Made by a program: the position numbers and the translations under genes. This document shows, in pieces, positions 24,705-35,182 of a stretch of DNA of 64,000 nucleotides. The stretch comes from Alphaproteobacteria bacterium (lineage in GTDB: Bacteria > Pseudomonadota > Alphaproteobacteria > Caulobacterales > Hyphomonadaceae): contig JAHJSB010000015.1 in assembly GCA_018830285.1 (NCBI GenBank), positions 62,001 to 126,000 of the forward strand, read 5' to 3'. Under the pieces are notes generated by a model that had not been told where the DNA came from, searched no databases, and saw only the letters and a list, made by a program, of their open reading frames with translations. Numbering within the stretch: the stretch's first letter is position 1; every line of letters begins with the position of its first letter.

Positions 24705-24759
24705 TTTCGCCACGAAGGGACCAAGGGCGGCTGGACGGTTCGCGCCACGTGCGCAGACG

Positions 24760-25128
24760 TTAGCCGTCCTGGTCTGCAGTCGCCGGTATGATCGTCACAC
24801 TCTCGCCGCACCCGCAGGCGTCTGTCTGGTTCGGGTTGCGAAACACGAACTTCTCGTGCAGCGGCGTGATTTCATAGTCGATCTGGCTACCCAAAAGGAA
24901 TAGCACGGCCTTGGCATCAATCAGGATGGTGACGCCATTTTCCTCGACCACTTCGTCGAGCGTTTCCGGCGCCATGGCATAGTCCATGACATATTCCATG
25001 CCCGCACAGCCGCCATTCTTGACGCCGACGCGCAGGAAACCGGCGCCGCGTTCCTGCATGATTTCCTGAACGCGCACAGTTGCAGCGTCGGACAAGGTCA
25101 CGGGTTTGGGGCGGGGTCGTCTGGCCAT
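24760..25128 (-). CDS. sufA: Iron-sulfur carrier protein SufA/IscA type
   Basis: 122 residues with the three conserved cysteines of A-type carriers (Cys41 in GGCAG, Cys105 and Cys107 in ACGCG). It receives and passes on Fe-S clusters. It is the last gene of the suf operon. ATG 25128 is chosen because upstream extension overlaps sufT in another frame. Confidence 0.93.
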   Translation of the reverse strand: MARRPRPKPVTLSDAATVRVQEIMQERGAGFLRVGVKNGGCAGMEYVMDYAMAPETLDEVVEENGVTILIDAKAVLFLLGSQIDYEITPLHEKFVFRNPNQTDACGCGESVTIIPATADQDG

Positions 25129-25163
25129 GATCAACAGATAGGGTCCGTAAGACTGTGATTCAA

Positions 25164-25553
25164 TTAAAGCATGTTCAGTGCGAGGCGCGCTTCGTCCGAC
25201 ATACGCGACGGATCCCAGGGCGGATCGAACGTCAGGCGCACCTCGACGTCCGTGACGCCCTCGACGGTGCGGGCGGCTGTTTCCACCCATCCCGGCATAT
25301 CGCCTGCCACAGGGCATCCTGGCGCCGTCAGCGTCATGTCCACGTCCACCTTGCGGTCGTCATCAATGTCGACCTTGTAGATCAGGCCCAATTCATAGAT
25401 ATCGACCGGGATTTCCGGGTCATACACCGTCTTGAAGGCCGTGATCAGGGCATCCGTGATGCGATTCAGCTCATCCTGCGGCAATGCCGAAGGGGCTGCG
25501 TCCGCCGGAGCCGACGCGTCGATCATGTCGCGAGAAGTCATATCGTCTGCCAT
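25164..25553 (-). CDS. sufT: SufT-like DUF59/MIP18 protein
   Basis: 129 residues. The DUF59 core is evident (VYDPEIPVDIYELGLIYKV and LTAPGCPVAGDMP with the conserved Cys). SufT helps Fe-S maturation. It sits between sufS and sufA. Confidence 0.92.
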   Translation of the reverse strand: MADDMTSRDMIDASAPADAAPSALPQDELNRITDALITAFKTVYDPEIPVDIYELGLIYKVDIDDDRKVDVDMTLTAPGCPVAGDMPGWVETAARTVEGVTDVEVRLTFDPPWDPSRMSDEARLALNML

Positions 25554-25562
25554 GTCTGACCT

Positions 25563-26786
25563 CTATACCAGCATTCCGCGCGCTTTTTCCAGCGCCTCAA
25601 TGAACACGTCCACTTCGGCCTCGGTATTGTAGATTCCGAAGCTCGCCCGCGCGGTCGCACTGACTCCTAGATGGGTCATCAACGGCTGGGCGCAATGGTG
25701 CCCGGCTCGTATCGCCACGCCGTACCGGTCCAGTATCTGCGCCAGGTCGTGCGGATGAGCCCCCTGCAGGCTGAACGCCAGCACCGATCCCTTGCCCGGG
25801 GCCTCGCCATGCACCGTCAGGCCATTAACGCCCCGCATGCGCTCACGCGCCCGCTGGTACAGCTTGTGTTCATGCGCCTGGACCTCGGCCTGGTCGAATT
25901 GCCGATACCAGCGAATCGCCGCGCCCAGCCCGATCGCCTCAAGGATAGGCGGCGTGCCGGCCTCGAACTTGTGCGGCGCCTCGTTGTAGGTGATCCGGTC
26001 CATACTGACGGTCTCGATCATCTCACCGCCGCCCTGATAGGGCCGCGCCTCGGCCAATACATCAGACGTGCCGTAGAGAATGCCAATACCGGTGGGCCCA
26101 TACAGCTTGTGCCCGGAAAACACATACCAGTCGCAACCAAGCGCCTGCACATCGACACCGAGGTGCACAGCGGCCTGGCAGCCATCGACCAGTACCCGCG
26201 CGCCAGCGGCATGCGCTATGCGTCCGATCTCGGCAACGTCGTTCACGGTGCCAAGCACATTGCTCATGTGGCTGATCGCGACCATGCGCGTTTTCGGACC
26301 GATGGCCGCGCGCATGGCATCCATGTCGAGCGAACCGTCATCATTCAGGCCAACCCAGCGCAGCACCGCGCCTTGGCGCTCGCGCAGGAAATGCCACGGC
26401 ACGATATTGGAATGGTGCTCCATGACCGAGAGCACGATCTCGTCACCGGGCTGGACCGTCTCGGCCAGCGCAGACGCGACAAGATTGATCCCCTCGGTCG
26501 CGCCCTTCGTGAAAATGATATTGTCCGCACTCGGCGCATTGAGAAAATCCCGTGTCGCCTCGCGGCCCGCCTCGTAGGCCTCGGTCGTTTCGTTCGACAG
26601 CGTATGGATGCCGCGGTGCACGTTGGCATAGGCCGTCCGGCTCTGGTTCGCGATCGCATCGATCACGGCATCCGGCTTTTGCGCGCTGGCCGCATTGTCG
26701 AGATAGACCAGCGGCTTGCCGTTGACCTGCCGCGCCAGGATCGGGAATTCCCTGCGGATCGCTGCGACATCGAACGGCCGCGTCAT
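25563..26786 (-). CDS. sufS: Cysteine desulfurase SufS
   Basis: 407 residues, PLP-dependent fold. Lys227 in FSGHKLYGPTG binds PLP, and Cys365 in RAGHHCAQP is the active-site cysteine of group II desulfurases. It mobilises sulfur for the SufBCD scaffold. Its ATG overlaps the sufD stop (ATGA). Confidence 0.95.
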   Translation of the reverse strand: MTRPFDVAAIRREFPILARQVNGKPLVYLDNAASAQKPDAVIDAIANQSRTAYANVHRGIHTLSNETTEAYEAGREATRDFLNAPSADNIIFTKGATEGINLVASALAETVQPGDEIVLSVMEHHSNIVPWHFLRERQGAVLRWVGLNDDGSLDMDAMRAAIGPKTRMVAISHMSNVLGTVNDVAEIGRIAHAAGARVLVDGCQAAVHLGVDVQALGCDWYVFSGHKLYGPTGIGILYGTSDVLAEARPYQGGGEMIETVSMDRITYNEAPHKFEAGTPPILEAIGLGAAIRWYRQFDQAEVQAHEHKLYQRARERMRGVNGLTVHGEAPGKGSVLAFSLQGAHPHDLAQILDRYGVAIRAGHHCAQPLMTHLGVSATARASFGIYNTEAEVDVFIEALEKARGMLV

Positions 26787-28009
26787 GACGACAGCCAGTT
26801 CTGCGCTTCAGCGAGCAGTACATCGCGCACGGAATCGTCAGCCGTGCTCAGTGCCTCGGCAATGAAGGCCTCAGTCAGCATGGCGCGCGCTTGCGTCTCA
26901 GGAATGCCGCGCTGACGCAGGTAGAACATTTGCGCATCGTCCAGAGCACCGCAGGTGTTGCCATGGGCGCACTCGACATCATCGGCATAAATTTCGAGTT
27001 CCGGCTTGGCAAAAACCACGGCGCCGTCTTCCAGCAGCAGGGCCTGGTGCTGCATGTCTGCATCCGTATGCTGGCCTGTCTTGCGGGGGACGAAGAACTT
27101 GCCCTGGAACACGCCGGTTCCGCCATCCAGCACCGCGCCCTTGGTCAACTGGCGCGTCACGCAACCCGGTGCGCCGTGGCGCACATGGGTCGTAATGTCG
27201 GCATGCAGTCCTTTACCGGACAGGTAAGCTGCGTTCAGCGTGAGCTTTGCACCCGACCCCTGATGCACCGCACGCGTTTCCATCCGTGCAACCTTCGCTC
27301 CGAAGGCCAGGGTCGTTTGCACCGCTGCACTGTTCGCCGCGAGATTGATCAGGCCGGTCACCGCAAGAGCTTCGTCCGTACCGCCGCGCTGGTAGATTGT
27401 CCGGTTCAGGCGTGCGGCGTCCTCCAGATTGAATTCAAGCAGGGCGGCCGTAAAACCCGCTCCGCCAAGATAGCTTTCGGTCATGGTCAGCGAAACGCCC
27501 GACCTGACCAGGAATATGATCCGTGCAAAGCTGGCTTCTCCTGCCCCATCGAACACGAAGTGCAGGCGCGGCAGGTCGCTGGATGTGATCTCTATCACCA
27601 TAGTCGAAGGGCGCGCGCCACCGCCGGCCAACGCAGCGGCCAGCGCGCCGAGCGGCACATCTTCCGCGCCGCTCAAAGCCTGTGTTGTTGGTTGCGTCAG
27701 AATACGCACGCCTTCAGGCAAGGTTTTCGGCTGTTCAAATCCTGTCGGGGCAAATCGGAAGACCAGCGCGCCATCGTGTGGCACCGGGTCATTCGCCGAG
27801 GCTGATGCAGGTGTCTCCAGCGCCTTCAACGCCGCCTTGAAGTCACTCCACTTCCAGGCTTCCATCCGGCGATGCGGCAGGCCTGTTTCGGCAAACGCGA
27901 GGAACGCTCGTTCGCGCCGCCCATCCTCGGGCTGCATGGCGTAGCGCGCGACCAGTTCCAGCTCGGCTGTCGTCGGGTTCTTGATGAAGTCGCGCAGGGC
28001 GGTGGTCAC
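26783..28009 (-). CDS. sufD: Fe-S assembly scaffold protein SufD
   Basis: 408 residues with a right-handed beta-helix-like middle and the C-terminal family block around VECAHGNTCGALDDAQMFYL, typical of SufB/SufD proteins. It forms the SufBC2D scaffold. The start is GTG at 28009, overlapping the sufC stop as GTGA. Confidence 0.93.
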   Translation of the reverse strand: MTTALRDFIKNPTTAELELVARYAMQPEDGRRERAFLAFAETGLPHRRMEAWKWSDFKAALKALETPASASANDPVPHDGALVFRFAPTGFEQPKTLPEGVRILTQPTTQALSGAEDVPLGALAAALAGGGARPSTMVIEITSSDLPRLHFVFDGAGEASFARIIFLVRSGVSLTMTESYLGGAGFTAALLEFNLEDAARLNRTIYQRGGTDEALAVTGLINLAANSAAVQTTLAFGAKVARMETRAVHQGSGAKLTLNAAYLSGKGLHADITTHVRHGAPGCVTRQLTKGAVLDGGTGVFQGKFFVPRKTGQHTDADMQHQALLLEDGAVVFAKPELEIYADDVECAHGNTCGALDDAQMFYLRQRGIPETQARAMLTEAFIAEALSTADDSVRDVLLAEAQNWLSS

Positions 28010-28767
28010 GCCGCCTCTCCGAGCACCCCGTCATACCCCTCCTGCTCAAGCCGCAGCGCCAGTTCCGGTCCACCCGTCTTGATGATCTGTCCCTTGGCCA
28101 GCACGTGCACCTTGTCCGGCTTGATATAGTCGAGCAGGCGCTGGTAGTGCGTGATAACCAGCATGCCGCGCGACGGATCGCGCATGGCATTTACGCCGTC
28201 CGCCACGGTCTTCAGCGCATCAATGTCGAGCCCGCTGTCGGTCTCATCGAGGATCAGGAATTTGGGTTCCAGCATCATCATCTGGTAGATTTCAAGACGC
28301 TTCTTCTCGCCGCCGGAGAAGCCCACATTAACCGGCCGCTTCAGCATCTCGGCATCCAGGTTCAGCATCTTGGCCACGTCGCGGGATTTCTTGATGAAAT
28401 CCGGCGCCGAAATCTCGGCCTCGCCCCGCGCCTTGCGCTGGGCATTCATGGCCGTGCGCACGAAGGTCATCACCGGCACGCCCGGAATTTCTATCGGATA
28501 CTGGAATGACAGGAACATGCCCTTTGCCGCGCGGATTTCCGGGTCCATGTCCAGGACATCCTCGCCATTGAGCGTCGCGCTGCCGCCGGTCACCTCGTAG
28601 CCGCTCCGACCCGTCAGGACATAGGACAAGGTGGACTTGACTGCCCCGTTCGGCCCCATGATCGCATGGACCTCGCCTGCAGGCACGTTCAGGGACAGGC
28701 CATTCAGGATAGTCTTGGCCTCAGCGGCTTCGCCAACTGTGGCGCTCAGATTTGTGATCTTCAACAT
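28006..28767 (-). CDS. sufC: Fe-S assembly ATPase SufC
   Basis: 253 residues from ATG 28767 (an ATG three codons upstream is possible). ABC-ATPase with the signature FSGGEKKRLEI and Walker B FLILDETDSGLD. The Walker A reads GPNGAVKST, with valine where glycine is almost invariant (GxxGxGKS/T). The rest of the protein appears intact, so this is either a tolerated change or a sequencing error. Confidence 0.93.
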   Translation of the reverse strand: MLKITNLSATVGEAAEAKTILNGLSLNVPAGEVHAIMGPNGAVKSTLSYVLTGRSGYEVTGGSATLNGEDVLDMDPEIRAAKGMFLSFQYPIEIPGVPVMTFVRTAMNAQRKARGEAEISAPDFIKKSRDVAKMLNLDAEMLKRPVNVGFSGGEKKRLEIYQMMMLEPKFLILDETDSGLDIDALKTVADGVNAMRDPSRGMLVITHYQRLLDYIKPDKVHVLAKGQIIKTGGPELALRLEQEGYDGVLGEAA

Positions 28768-28825
28768 AGGCCGCATGTAAGCTGCCCGGGCCCCAAGGGA
28801 AAGCCCCTGCGACAGAGAAACCCGC

Positions 28826-29179
28826 TTAGATGAGTGCTAGCAACAACAAGGCGTCATCATCGCATGTGATTGGAACTTCGAGTTGCCAGGGCCCATGCCA
28901 GCCCTCTGTGAAGGCATATTCGGTCGATCGGCAGCCAAATCGCTCTTCGATCGCCCGCACCATGTTCTGCCTGAACCCGTCATCCGCCTCGTAAGTCTGG
29001 CAGCACGGCACGCGCACTCGCAGGACGTTTCCGTCAATTCTGGCGGCAAACTCGTAACCGCCGCGCGAAAAGACCATTTCCTCTGTACCAAAGGCATTTT
29101 TGTCCGGAATGGCATGGGAACCGACGCATGCGCCGATCACGACGAGCGATGACAAGATCAGTCCCAACCGCCACTTCAT
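28826..29179 (-). CDS. Small lipoprotein between sufB and sufC
   Basis: 117 residues with a lipoprotein signal (lipobox VIGAC, Cys18). It has several additional cysteines (CCQTY, RFGCRS, TCDDD) and no recognised domain. It lies in the same direction as the suf genes, 67 bases after sufB, and interrupts the normally tight sufB-sufC pair. A role in Fe-S metabolism is unproven. Confidence 0.6.
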   Translation of the reverse strand: MKWRLGLILSSLVVIGACVGSHAIPDKNAFGTEEMVFSRGGYEFAARIDGNVLRVRVPCCQTYEADDGFRQNMVRAIEERFGCRSTEYAFTEGWHGPWQLEVPITCDDDALLLLALI

Positions 29180-29246
29180 GGAGAAATATCACCCTTTTCT
29201 ACCAAAGGAATAACATTCCGAAACAGCGCTGGAAAGCGCTGATCTA

Positions 29247-30809
29247 TTATCCAACACTGCCTTCCAGGCTCACTTTGAGCAGGCTTTGCGCCTCGACGGC
29301 GAACTCCATCGGCAGGTGCTGCAGAACGTCACGCACGAACCCGTTCACCAGCAGGGCGACTGCATCTTCCTCGGCGATACCGCGCTGGCGAGCATAAAAT
29401 AGCTGGTCTTCAGACAGTTTGGTCGTCGTCGCCTCATGTTCCAGCTGCGCACTGGCACAGCGGTTCTCGACATAGGGAATCGTATGCGCGCCGCACCGGT
29501 CGCCGATCAGAAGCGAGTCGCACTGGGTGAAATTACGCGCCTTCTCGGCCTTCCGGTTCACCGAAACGAGCCCGCGATAGGTATTGTCGGACTTGCCCGC
29601 AGAAATGCCCTTGGAAATGATGCGGCTCTTGGTGCGCTTGCCCAGATGGATCATCTTCGTGCCCGTATCGGCCTGCTGGCGTCCATTGGTGACAGCAATC
29701 GAGTAGAACTCGCCCACGCTGTCGTCGCCGCGCAGGATGCAGGACGGGTATTTCCACGTCACCGCCGAGCCGGTCTCCACCTGAGTCCACGAGATCTTCG
29801 ACCGGTCGCCCCGGCAATCGCCGCGCTTGGTCACGAAATTGAAGATGCCGCCCTTGCCGTCCTCGTCGCCCGGCCACCAGTTCTGCACCGTCGAATACTT
29901 GATCTCGGCATCGTCCAGCGCCACCAGCTCGACCACCGCCGCGTGCAGCTGGTTCTCGTCACGCATCGGCGCCGTACAGCCTTCAAGATAGGATACGTAG
30001 GCTGCCTCATCGGCAATGATTAACGTCCGCTCGAACTGGCCCGTATTTTCGGCATTCATCCGGAAATAGGTCGACAGCTCCATCGGACACCGCACGCCCT
30101 TGGGGATGTACACAAACGTCCCGTCCGAAAAAACGGCGCTGTTCAGAGTCGCAAAGAAATTGTCCGATTGCGGCACCACGGTGCCGAGATACTTCTTCAC
30201 GAGCTCCGGATATTCATGCACCGCTTCCGAGATTGACATGAAGATCACGCCGGCCTTCTGCAGCTCCTTGCGGAACGTCGTTGCCACCGAAACGGAGTCG
30301 AAAACGGCATCGACGGCCACACGCGGCTTTTCGCGCGCCTCCGCGGCTGTCTCGACCGCACCCTCGACGCCCAGGAGAACTTCGGCCTCCCTCAGAGGGA
30401 TGCCCAGCTTCTCGTACGTCTCGAGAATTTCCTTCGGCACATCGTCGATCGAGGCATATTTCGCCCCGGCCTTTGGTGCCGCGAAATAGTAATAAGCCTG
30501 GTAGTCGATCTTGGGATAGCGAACCATCGCCCAGCTCGGCTCTTCCATGGTCAGCCAGCGCTCGTACGCTTTCAGGCGCCATTCGAGCAGCCATTCAGGT
30601 TCGTTCTTGGCCGCCGAAATGTACCGGATCGTATCTTCCGACAGGCCCTTGGGCGCCATGTCCATTTCAATGTCGGTTGTGAAGCCGGCCGAATAATTCT
30701 CGGATTCAAGTGCCTTCGCAGCCTCGACCGTCTTGGCGTCGATGCTGTCCTTGACCTTGACGTCGTCGCAGTCTTCGTCGTGTTCCGTGGTCCCGCCGCA
30801 GCAGTCCAT
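29247..30809 (-). CDS. sufB: Fe-S assembly scaffold protein SufB
   Basis: 520 residues. C-terminal SufB features are clear ([40 protein letters not shown]). The start is fixed at ATG 30809, which overlaps the stop of the desulfurase gene (TGATG) with GGAG 8 bases upstream; an open extension upstream lies inside that gene. The N-terminus has a short Cys/Asp-rich stretch ([16 protein letters not shown]). Confidence 0.95.
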   Translation of the reverse strand: MDCCGGTTEHDEDCDDVKVKDSIDAKTVEAAKALESENYSAGFTTDIEMDMAPKGLSEDTIRYISAAKNEPEWLLEWRLKAYERWLTMEEPSWAMVRYPKIDYQAYYYFAAPKAGAKYASIDDVPKEILETYEKLGIPLREAEVLLGVEGAVETAAEAREKPRVAVDAVFDSVSVATTFRKELQKAGVIFMSISEAVHEYPELVKKYLGTVVPQSDNFFATLNSAVFSDGTFVYIPKGVRCPMELSTYFRMNAENTGQFERTLIIADEAAYVSYLEGCTAPMRDENQLHAAVVELVALDDAEIKYSTVQNWWPGDEDGKGGIFNFVTKRGDCRGDRSKISWTQVETGSAVTWKYPSCILRGDDSVGEFYSIAVTNGRQQADTGTKMIHLGKRTKSRIISKGISAGKSDNTYRGLVSVNRKAEKARNFTQCDSLLIGDRCGAHTIPYVENRCASAQLEHEATTTKLSEDQLFYARQRGIAEEDAVALLVNGFVRDVLQHLPMEFAVEAQSLLKVSLEGSVG

Positions 30810-31954
30810 CACACATTCTCCTTCAAAACCGTTCGCCGTGCCGCTTCCAGCCACGCATCTGCCACGCCATCAAAATCGGCAGGCACGCTATTCCATCCAA
30901 AGCTGGTGCGTATTGCTGATTCCGCAAGGGCGTCAGATGCGCCCATGGCCATCAACACGACAGATCGCTCGACCTTGCCCGAAGAGCAAGCGGAACCTGC
31001 AGACACGCATACGCCCGCCAGATCCAGTGCCATGACCTGCGTTTCAGCCCGGAACCCGGCACGTGCGAAGTTCGATGTGCCCGCGAGGCGTGGGCTGTCC
31101 TCACCAATGATCACAATACCGCCATCCGCCTTGAGGCGCGCTTCCATGGCGTCGCGATGCTTGGCCAACGCAGCATATTTCGGCAAATCCCGGACGGCAG
31201 CCTCCACGGCCGCGCCAAAACCGGCAATCCCTGCCACGTTTTCTGTACCCGACCGCAATGCGCGCTCCTGTCCGCCACCGTACAGGATGGCTTTCAGTGG
31301 CGCGCCAGCCCGGTGCCAGAGTGCGCCGACGCCTTGCGGCCCTCCTATCTTGTGCGCCGACAGGGACAGGTAATCGACCCCGAGCATGCCGACATTTACG
31401 GGTATCTTGCCCAGCGCCTGCACAGCATCGCAGATCGTAAGGCCACCGGCCTCGCGCATGATCGCTGCGGCCTCGGCGACCGGCTGGATAATGCCCGTCT
31501 CGTTGTTGGCCAGCATGAGGCACAATACCGGCGTGCCCAAAGCGTCCTTGTCCCAGTCCGCCATCCTCACGCGAAGGTCATCCAGATCGAGCATCCCGGC
31601 AGGCGTCACATAGGCTGTTTGCACCGCAGCGCCGGAATGCCCCGCTGATTTGGCAATCGCCTCATGCTCGATCGACGAGACGACCAGCGTGCACGCACCC
31701 GCCAGGGCATCAACGACGCCCTGAACCGCCAGGGCATCTGCTTCTGTCCCGCCACCCGTGAAGATTATATCAGCCGCCCGGCTGCCAATCGCGCCACCCA
31801 CCTGAACCCGCGCCGCCTCAACCGCGCCGCGGGCTGCCCGTCCCTTCGCATGCACAGAGGATGGATTCGTCGCCCCGAGATCGAACACAGCGAGCATGGA
31901 ATCGCGCGCTTCCGGGCGAAGCGGCGAGGTCGCATTGTGGTCAGCATAGATCAT
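30809..31954 (-). CDS. IscS/NifS-type cysteine desulfurase
   Basis: 381 residues. Lys202 in [12 protein letters not shown] binds PLP. Cys323 in SAGSACSSG is the mobile-loop cysteine of group I desulfurases, unlike the group II SufS encoded further down. It heads the visible suf operon, and its stop overlaps the sufB start. No iscR gene is found upstream; the divergent neighbour is an alpha/beta hydrolase. Confidence 0.92.
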   Translation of the reverse strand: MIYADHNATSPLRPEARDSMLAVFDLGATNPSSVHAKGRAARGAVEAARVQVGGAIGSRAADIIFTGGGTEADALAVQGVVDALAGACTLVVSSIEHEAIAKSAGHSGAAVQTAYVTPAGMLDLDDLRVRMADWDKDALGTPVLCLMLANNETGIIQPVAEAAAIMREAGGLTICDAVQALGKIPVNVGMLGVDYLSLSAHKIGGPQGVGALWHRAGAPLKAILYGGGQERALRSGTENVAGIAGFGAAVEAAVRDLPKYAALAKHRDAMEARLKADGGIVIIGEDSPRLAGTSNFARAGFRAETQVMALDLAGVCVSAGSACSSGKVERSVVLMAMGASDALAESAIRTSFGWNSVPADFDGVADAWLEAARRTVLKENV

Positions 31955-32067
31955 GGAGTTCTCTATACGCGCTCAAGGTTCAGTGTGCACGTGCAGAAAA
32001 ATTTGCATTTCCCGGTTCATTTGGCTTATGACCGCGCCCTTACAAGAGAATTCACTCCGAGGGTGTC

Positions 32068-32745
32068 ATGGCAGAACTGATTATTCCGGGTCCACAGGGC
32101 CGTATCGAGGCGCGCTACACAGAGCCGCCACATCCCGGCGCCCCCATTGCGCTGGTCCTGCACCCCCACCCGAAAGCGGGTGGCACGATGCAGGATCCGA
32201 TCTCGATCATGTTGTACCAGATGTTTGAGCGGGCCGGATTCGGTGTCCTGCGGTACAATTCGCGCGGCGTCGGCCGCAGCCAGGGCGTCTACGATCAGGG
32301 CATCGGCGAGCTTGAAGATGCTGCCTACGTTCTCGATTACATTGAGAATCTGAGCGAAAGTCCGCGGTACGTCTGGTGTGCTGGCTACAGTTTCGGCGCC
32401 TGGATCACGCTCCAGTTGCTGATGCGCCGCCCGGAAATTGATGGCTTCCTCGCCATTTCACCGCCGGCCAACCATTATGACCTGTCATTCCTGGCACCGT
32501 GCCCGGCATCAGGCCTGATCGTCTGCGGCGACTCCGATGCAATTGCCAGCCCGGAAGATATCGAACGCGCCCTGACCAAGGTGCGCGTCCAGAAGGGCGA
32601 AGTGATTGAACGAGCCCGCGTCAAGGGCGCAAACCACTTCTACGTCGACAAGCGCGACGAACTGATCGGCCTCTGCGAGCAATACCTTCACCAGCGCCTC
32701 GAAGAAGCAGAAGAGAAGCTGCGTATCGAAGCAGATAAAGACTAG
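32068..32745 (+). CDS. Alpha/beta hydrolase (COG2945 type)
   Basis: 225 residues. The hydrolase fold is visible, with LVLHPHPKAGGTM near the N-terminus, RYNSRGVGRSQG, a nucleophile elbow AGYSFGAW (Ser about residue 109) and a late His in GANHFYVDK. The natural substrate is unknown. It is divergent from the iscS-like gene over a 113-base promoter region. Confidence 0.85.
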   Translation: MAELIIPGPQGRIEARYTEPPHPGAPIALVLHPHPKAGGTMQDPISIMLYQMFERAGFGVLRYNSRGVGRSQGVYDQGIGELEDAAYVLDYIENLSESPRYVWCAGYSFGAWITLQLLMRRPEIDGFLAISPPANHYDLSFLAPCPASGLIVCGDSDAIASPEDIERALTKVRVQKGEVIERARVKGANHFYVDKRDELIGLCEQYLHQRLEEAEEKLRIEADKD

Positions 32746-33872
32746 CCCTTCAGCCGGCCGCCCGTCATGGCGGCCGGAACGCCCGTTGTGGTCGGCCAGC
32801 TCAGCGGCAGGCCACGCACGGTGCGCACGGCCAGGAAGGCAAACGCCTCCGCCTCGATGGAATCGCCACGCCATCCCGCGTCTTCCGCGCTCAGAACAGC
32901 GCATGGCAGCGCCTCACGGAGCGCGGCCATCATCGCCGGATTATGACGCCCGCCACCACATACGATCACGCGCTGTGGCGCATCCGGCAACTGGGCAACG
33001 CCCTTCGCGACCGCCCGTGCTGAAAAGACCGTCAGCGTTGCCGCCCCGTCTTCAAACGGCAGGCCGCGCGCCATGCCGGCATTGAAATCGTAACGGTCGA
33101 GCGACTTCGGCGGAATTTCCCTGAACCAGTCATGATCCAGCAACTGCTCCAGCAGCCCCTCCTGCGCCTGGCCAGACGCCGCAAACGCACCGCCCACATC
33201 ATGTGTGCCTTTCCCATGCGCCGCGACCCATTCATCGATCGGCCCATTGGCAGGTCCGGTATCGAAAGCGAACAGGGTGCCGTCGGCCATGCGGGCCGTT
33301 ATATTCGCCACACCGCCAAGGTTCAGCACAGCGCTGGCGCCGTCGCCTGCGCGCTCCAGCAGCGCGCCATGGTAGACCGGCGCCAGGGGCGCGCCGTGTC
33401 CGCCGGCTGCCACGTCAGCGCTCCGGAAGTCGTAGGCGAGCGGGATGCCGAGCGCCGCCTGCAACGCAACCGGATCAATCAATTGCAGGGTCGCGCCGGG
33501 GGCGCCTGGACGGGGCCGCCTGTGCAGAACCGTCTGCCCATGCACGCCCGCCAATGGTACAACCACCCCCTTGCCACCCCCTTGCCGCAGCATCTGCCAC
33601 ACCTCTGCATGGGTCTCGGTGACCACCTTGCGGGCCGCTTCAAAGGCCTCTTCCGGCGCCGGTCCGGTCCAGTTCCAGGCTCGCGCCGCATCCGTCGCAT
33701 CCTGTAATACCTGCCGCTCTTTGGCTGTATATTTGCGTTCGGCGACGGGCCCGAACTCCAGAACGCGCTCCCCATCCGTGAGAATCAGCGCCGCATCTGT
33801 AGCATCCAGTGACGTTCCGGACATGAAACCTGCAACCCATTGCGGTTCGTTATCGTGAATTGGATGGTTCAA
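32742..33872 (-). CDS. anmK: Anhydro-N-acetylmuramic acid kinase
   Basis: About 376 residues. [15 protein letters not shown] near the N-terminus, [10 protein letters not shown] and [10 protein letters not shown] in the middle, and [11 protein letters not shown] near the C-terminus are AnmK signatures. The enzyme phosphorylates 1,6-anhydroMurNAc in cell-wall recycling. The start is uncertain: TTG 33872 (GGAAAG 9 bases upstream) keeps the usual residues before MSGTS, while the first ATG fitting the family, 33824, would remove them. It ends 4 bases into the convergent hydrolase gene. Confidence 0.92.
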   Translation of the reverse strand: MNHPIHDNEPQWVAGFMSGTSLDATDAALILTDGERVLEFGPVAERKYTAKERQVLQDATDAARAWNWTGPAPEEAFEAARKVVTETHAEVWQMLRQGGGKGVVVPLAGVHGQTVLHRRPRPGAPGATLQLIDPVALQAALGIPLAYDFRSADVAAGGHGAPLAPVYHGALLERAGDGASAVLNLGGVANITARMADGTLFAFDTGPANGPIDEWVAAHGKGTHDVGGAFAASGQAQEGLLEQLLDHDWFREIPPKSLDRYDFNAGMARGLPFEDGAATLTVFSARAVAKGVAQLPDAPQRVIVCGGGRHNPAMMAALREALPCAVLSAEDAGWRGDSIEAEAFAFLAVRTVRGLPLSWPTTTGVPAAMTGGRLKG

Positions 33873-33921
33873 GAATCCCGCTTTCCGTGTTACGCGCCTG
33901 CGCTTACGGAGACACGAGACA

Positions 33922-35172
33922 ATGACCGAATACAAGTCGGAATTCCTGAAAACACTGGATTCACGAGGCTTCATCAAGCAGGTGACCCACCCTGCCGAGC
34001 TCGATGCCTATTGTGCTTCAGGAACCCCGGCAGCCTATATCGGTTTCGACGCCACCGCCGACAGCCTGCACGTCGGTTCGCTGCTTCAGATCATGATGCT
34101 GCGCCATTTCCAGCGCTGCGGCGGCAAACCTGTCGTCCTGATGGGCGGCGGCACGACCAAGGTCGGCGACCCGACCGACAAGGACAAATCCCGCCCGCTC
34201 CTGACGGATGAGCAGATTGCTTCGAACATTGCTGGTATCAAGAAGGCGTTCGAGCCGTTCCTGAAATTTGGTGACGGCCCGACCGACGCGATCATGGTCA
34301 ATAATGACGACTGGTTGTCGAAGATTGGCTACGTAGAATTCCTGCGCGACTACGGCGTGCATTTCACGATCAACACGATGATCAAGCAGGAAACCGTTGA
34401 GCGCCGCCTGCGCAATGAACAGCCCTACACGTTCCTGGAATTCAACTACATGCTTTTGCAGGCCTATGATTTCCTTGAACTTTACAGACGCTACGGTGTC
34501 CGGCTCCAGCTCGGAGGATCGGACCAATGGGGCAACATCATCAATGGGGTCGAACTCACACGCCGGGTTGCCGGCGGTGAAGCCTATGGCGTGACATCTC
34601 CCCTGATCACGACAGCCTCGGGCGGAAAGATGGGCAAGACCGCCGACGGGGCCGTCTGGCTCAACGCTGACAGGAAAAGCCCCTACGAATACTGGCAGTT
34701 CTGGCGCAACACGGAAGACGCAGACGTCGGTCGATTCCTGCGCTTGTTTACCGACCTGGAACTCGATGAGATCGAGGCACTCGAAAGGCTTCAGGGGGCC
34801 GAGATCAATGATGCCAAGATCGCCCTAGCGAATGCAGCAACAACATTATTGCACGGCGCTGGCGCGGCTTCGAAATCAGCTGAAGCGGCTCAAGCCGTCT
34901 TCGGTGCGGGGGACTCTGCAGATGCGCTTCCGACTGCTGTGGTTCCACAATCTGAACTCGATGCTCGCATACTGATAGCTGCGGCGTTCGTCACGGCGGG
35001 GCTTGCCAGTTCGAATGGTGAGGCCCGACGCTTGATCAAACAGGGCGCAGCCAAAGTGAACGATGTCCTGGTCAGCGACCAGAACGGCACGCTCGGCACG
35101 GCGGATTTGATTGACGGAGCCATCAAGCTGTCAGCGGGCAAGAAGCGCCACGCGCTGGTGAAAGCAGGCTAG
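33922..35172 (+). CDS. tyrS: Tyrosyl-tRNA synthetase
   Basis: 416 residues. The class I signatures are HVGSLLQ (HIGH-like) and KMGKT (KMSKS-like), and GGSDQWGN is the tyrosine-binding block. A C-terminal S4 RNA-binding domain follows (residues ~350-410). Divergent from anmK. Confidence 0.96.
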   Translation: MTEYKSEFLKTLDSRGFIKQVTHPAELDAYCASGTPAAYIGFDATADSLHVGSLLQIMMLRHFQRCGGKPVVLMGGGTTKVGDPTDKDKSRPLLTDEQIASNIAGIKKAFEPFLKFGDGPTDAIMVNNDDWLSKIGYVEFLRDYGVHFTINTMIKQETVERRLRNEQPYTFLEFNYMLLQAYDFLELYRRYGVRLQLGGSDQWGNIINGVELTRRVAGGEAYGVTSPLITTASGGKMGKTADGAVWLNADRKSPYEYWQFWRNTEDADVGRFLRLFTDLELDEIEALERLQGAEINDAKIALANAATTLLHGAGAASKSAEAAQAVFGAGDSADALPTAVVPQSELDARILIAAAFVTAGLASSNGEARRLIKQGAAKVNDVLVSDQNGTLGTADLIDGAIKLSAGKKRHALVKAG

Positions 35173-35182
35173 GACGCCGAAT

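Noticed and set aside
25671-27805. Long plus-strand frames across sufS and sufD
   Set aside because: They mirror the real minus-strand genes, which have clear motifs and coupled overlaps.
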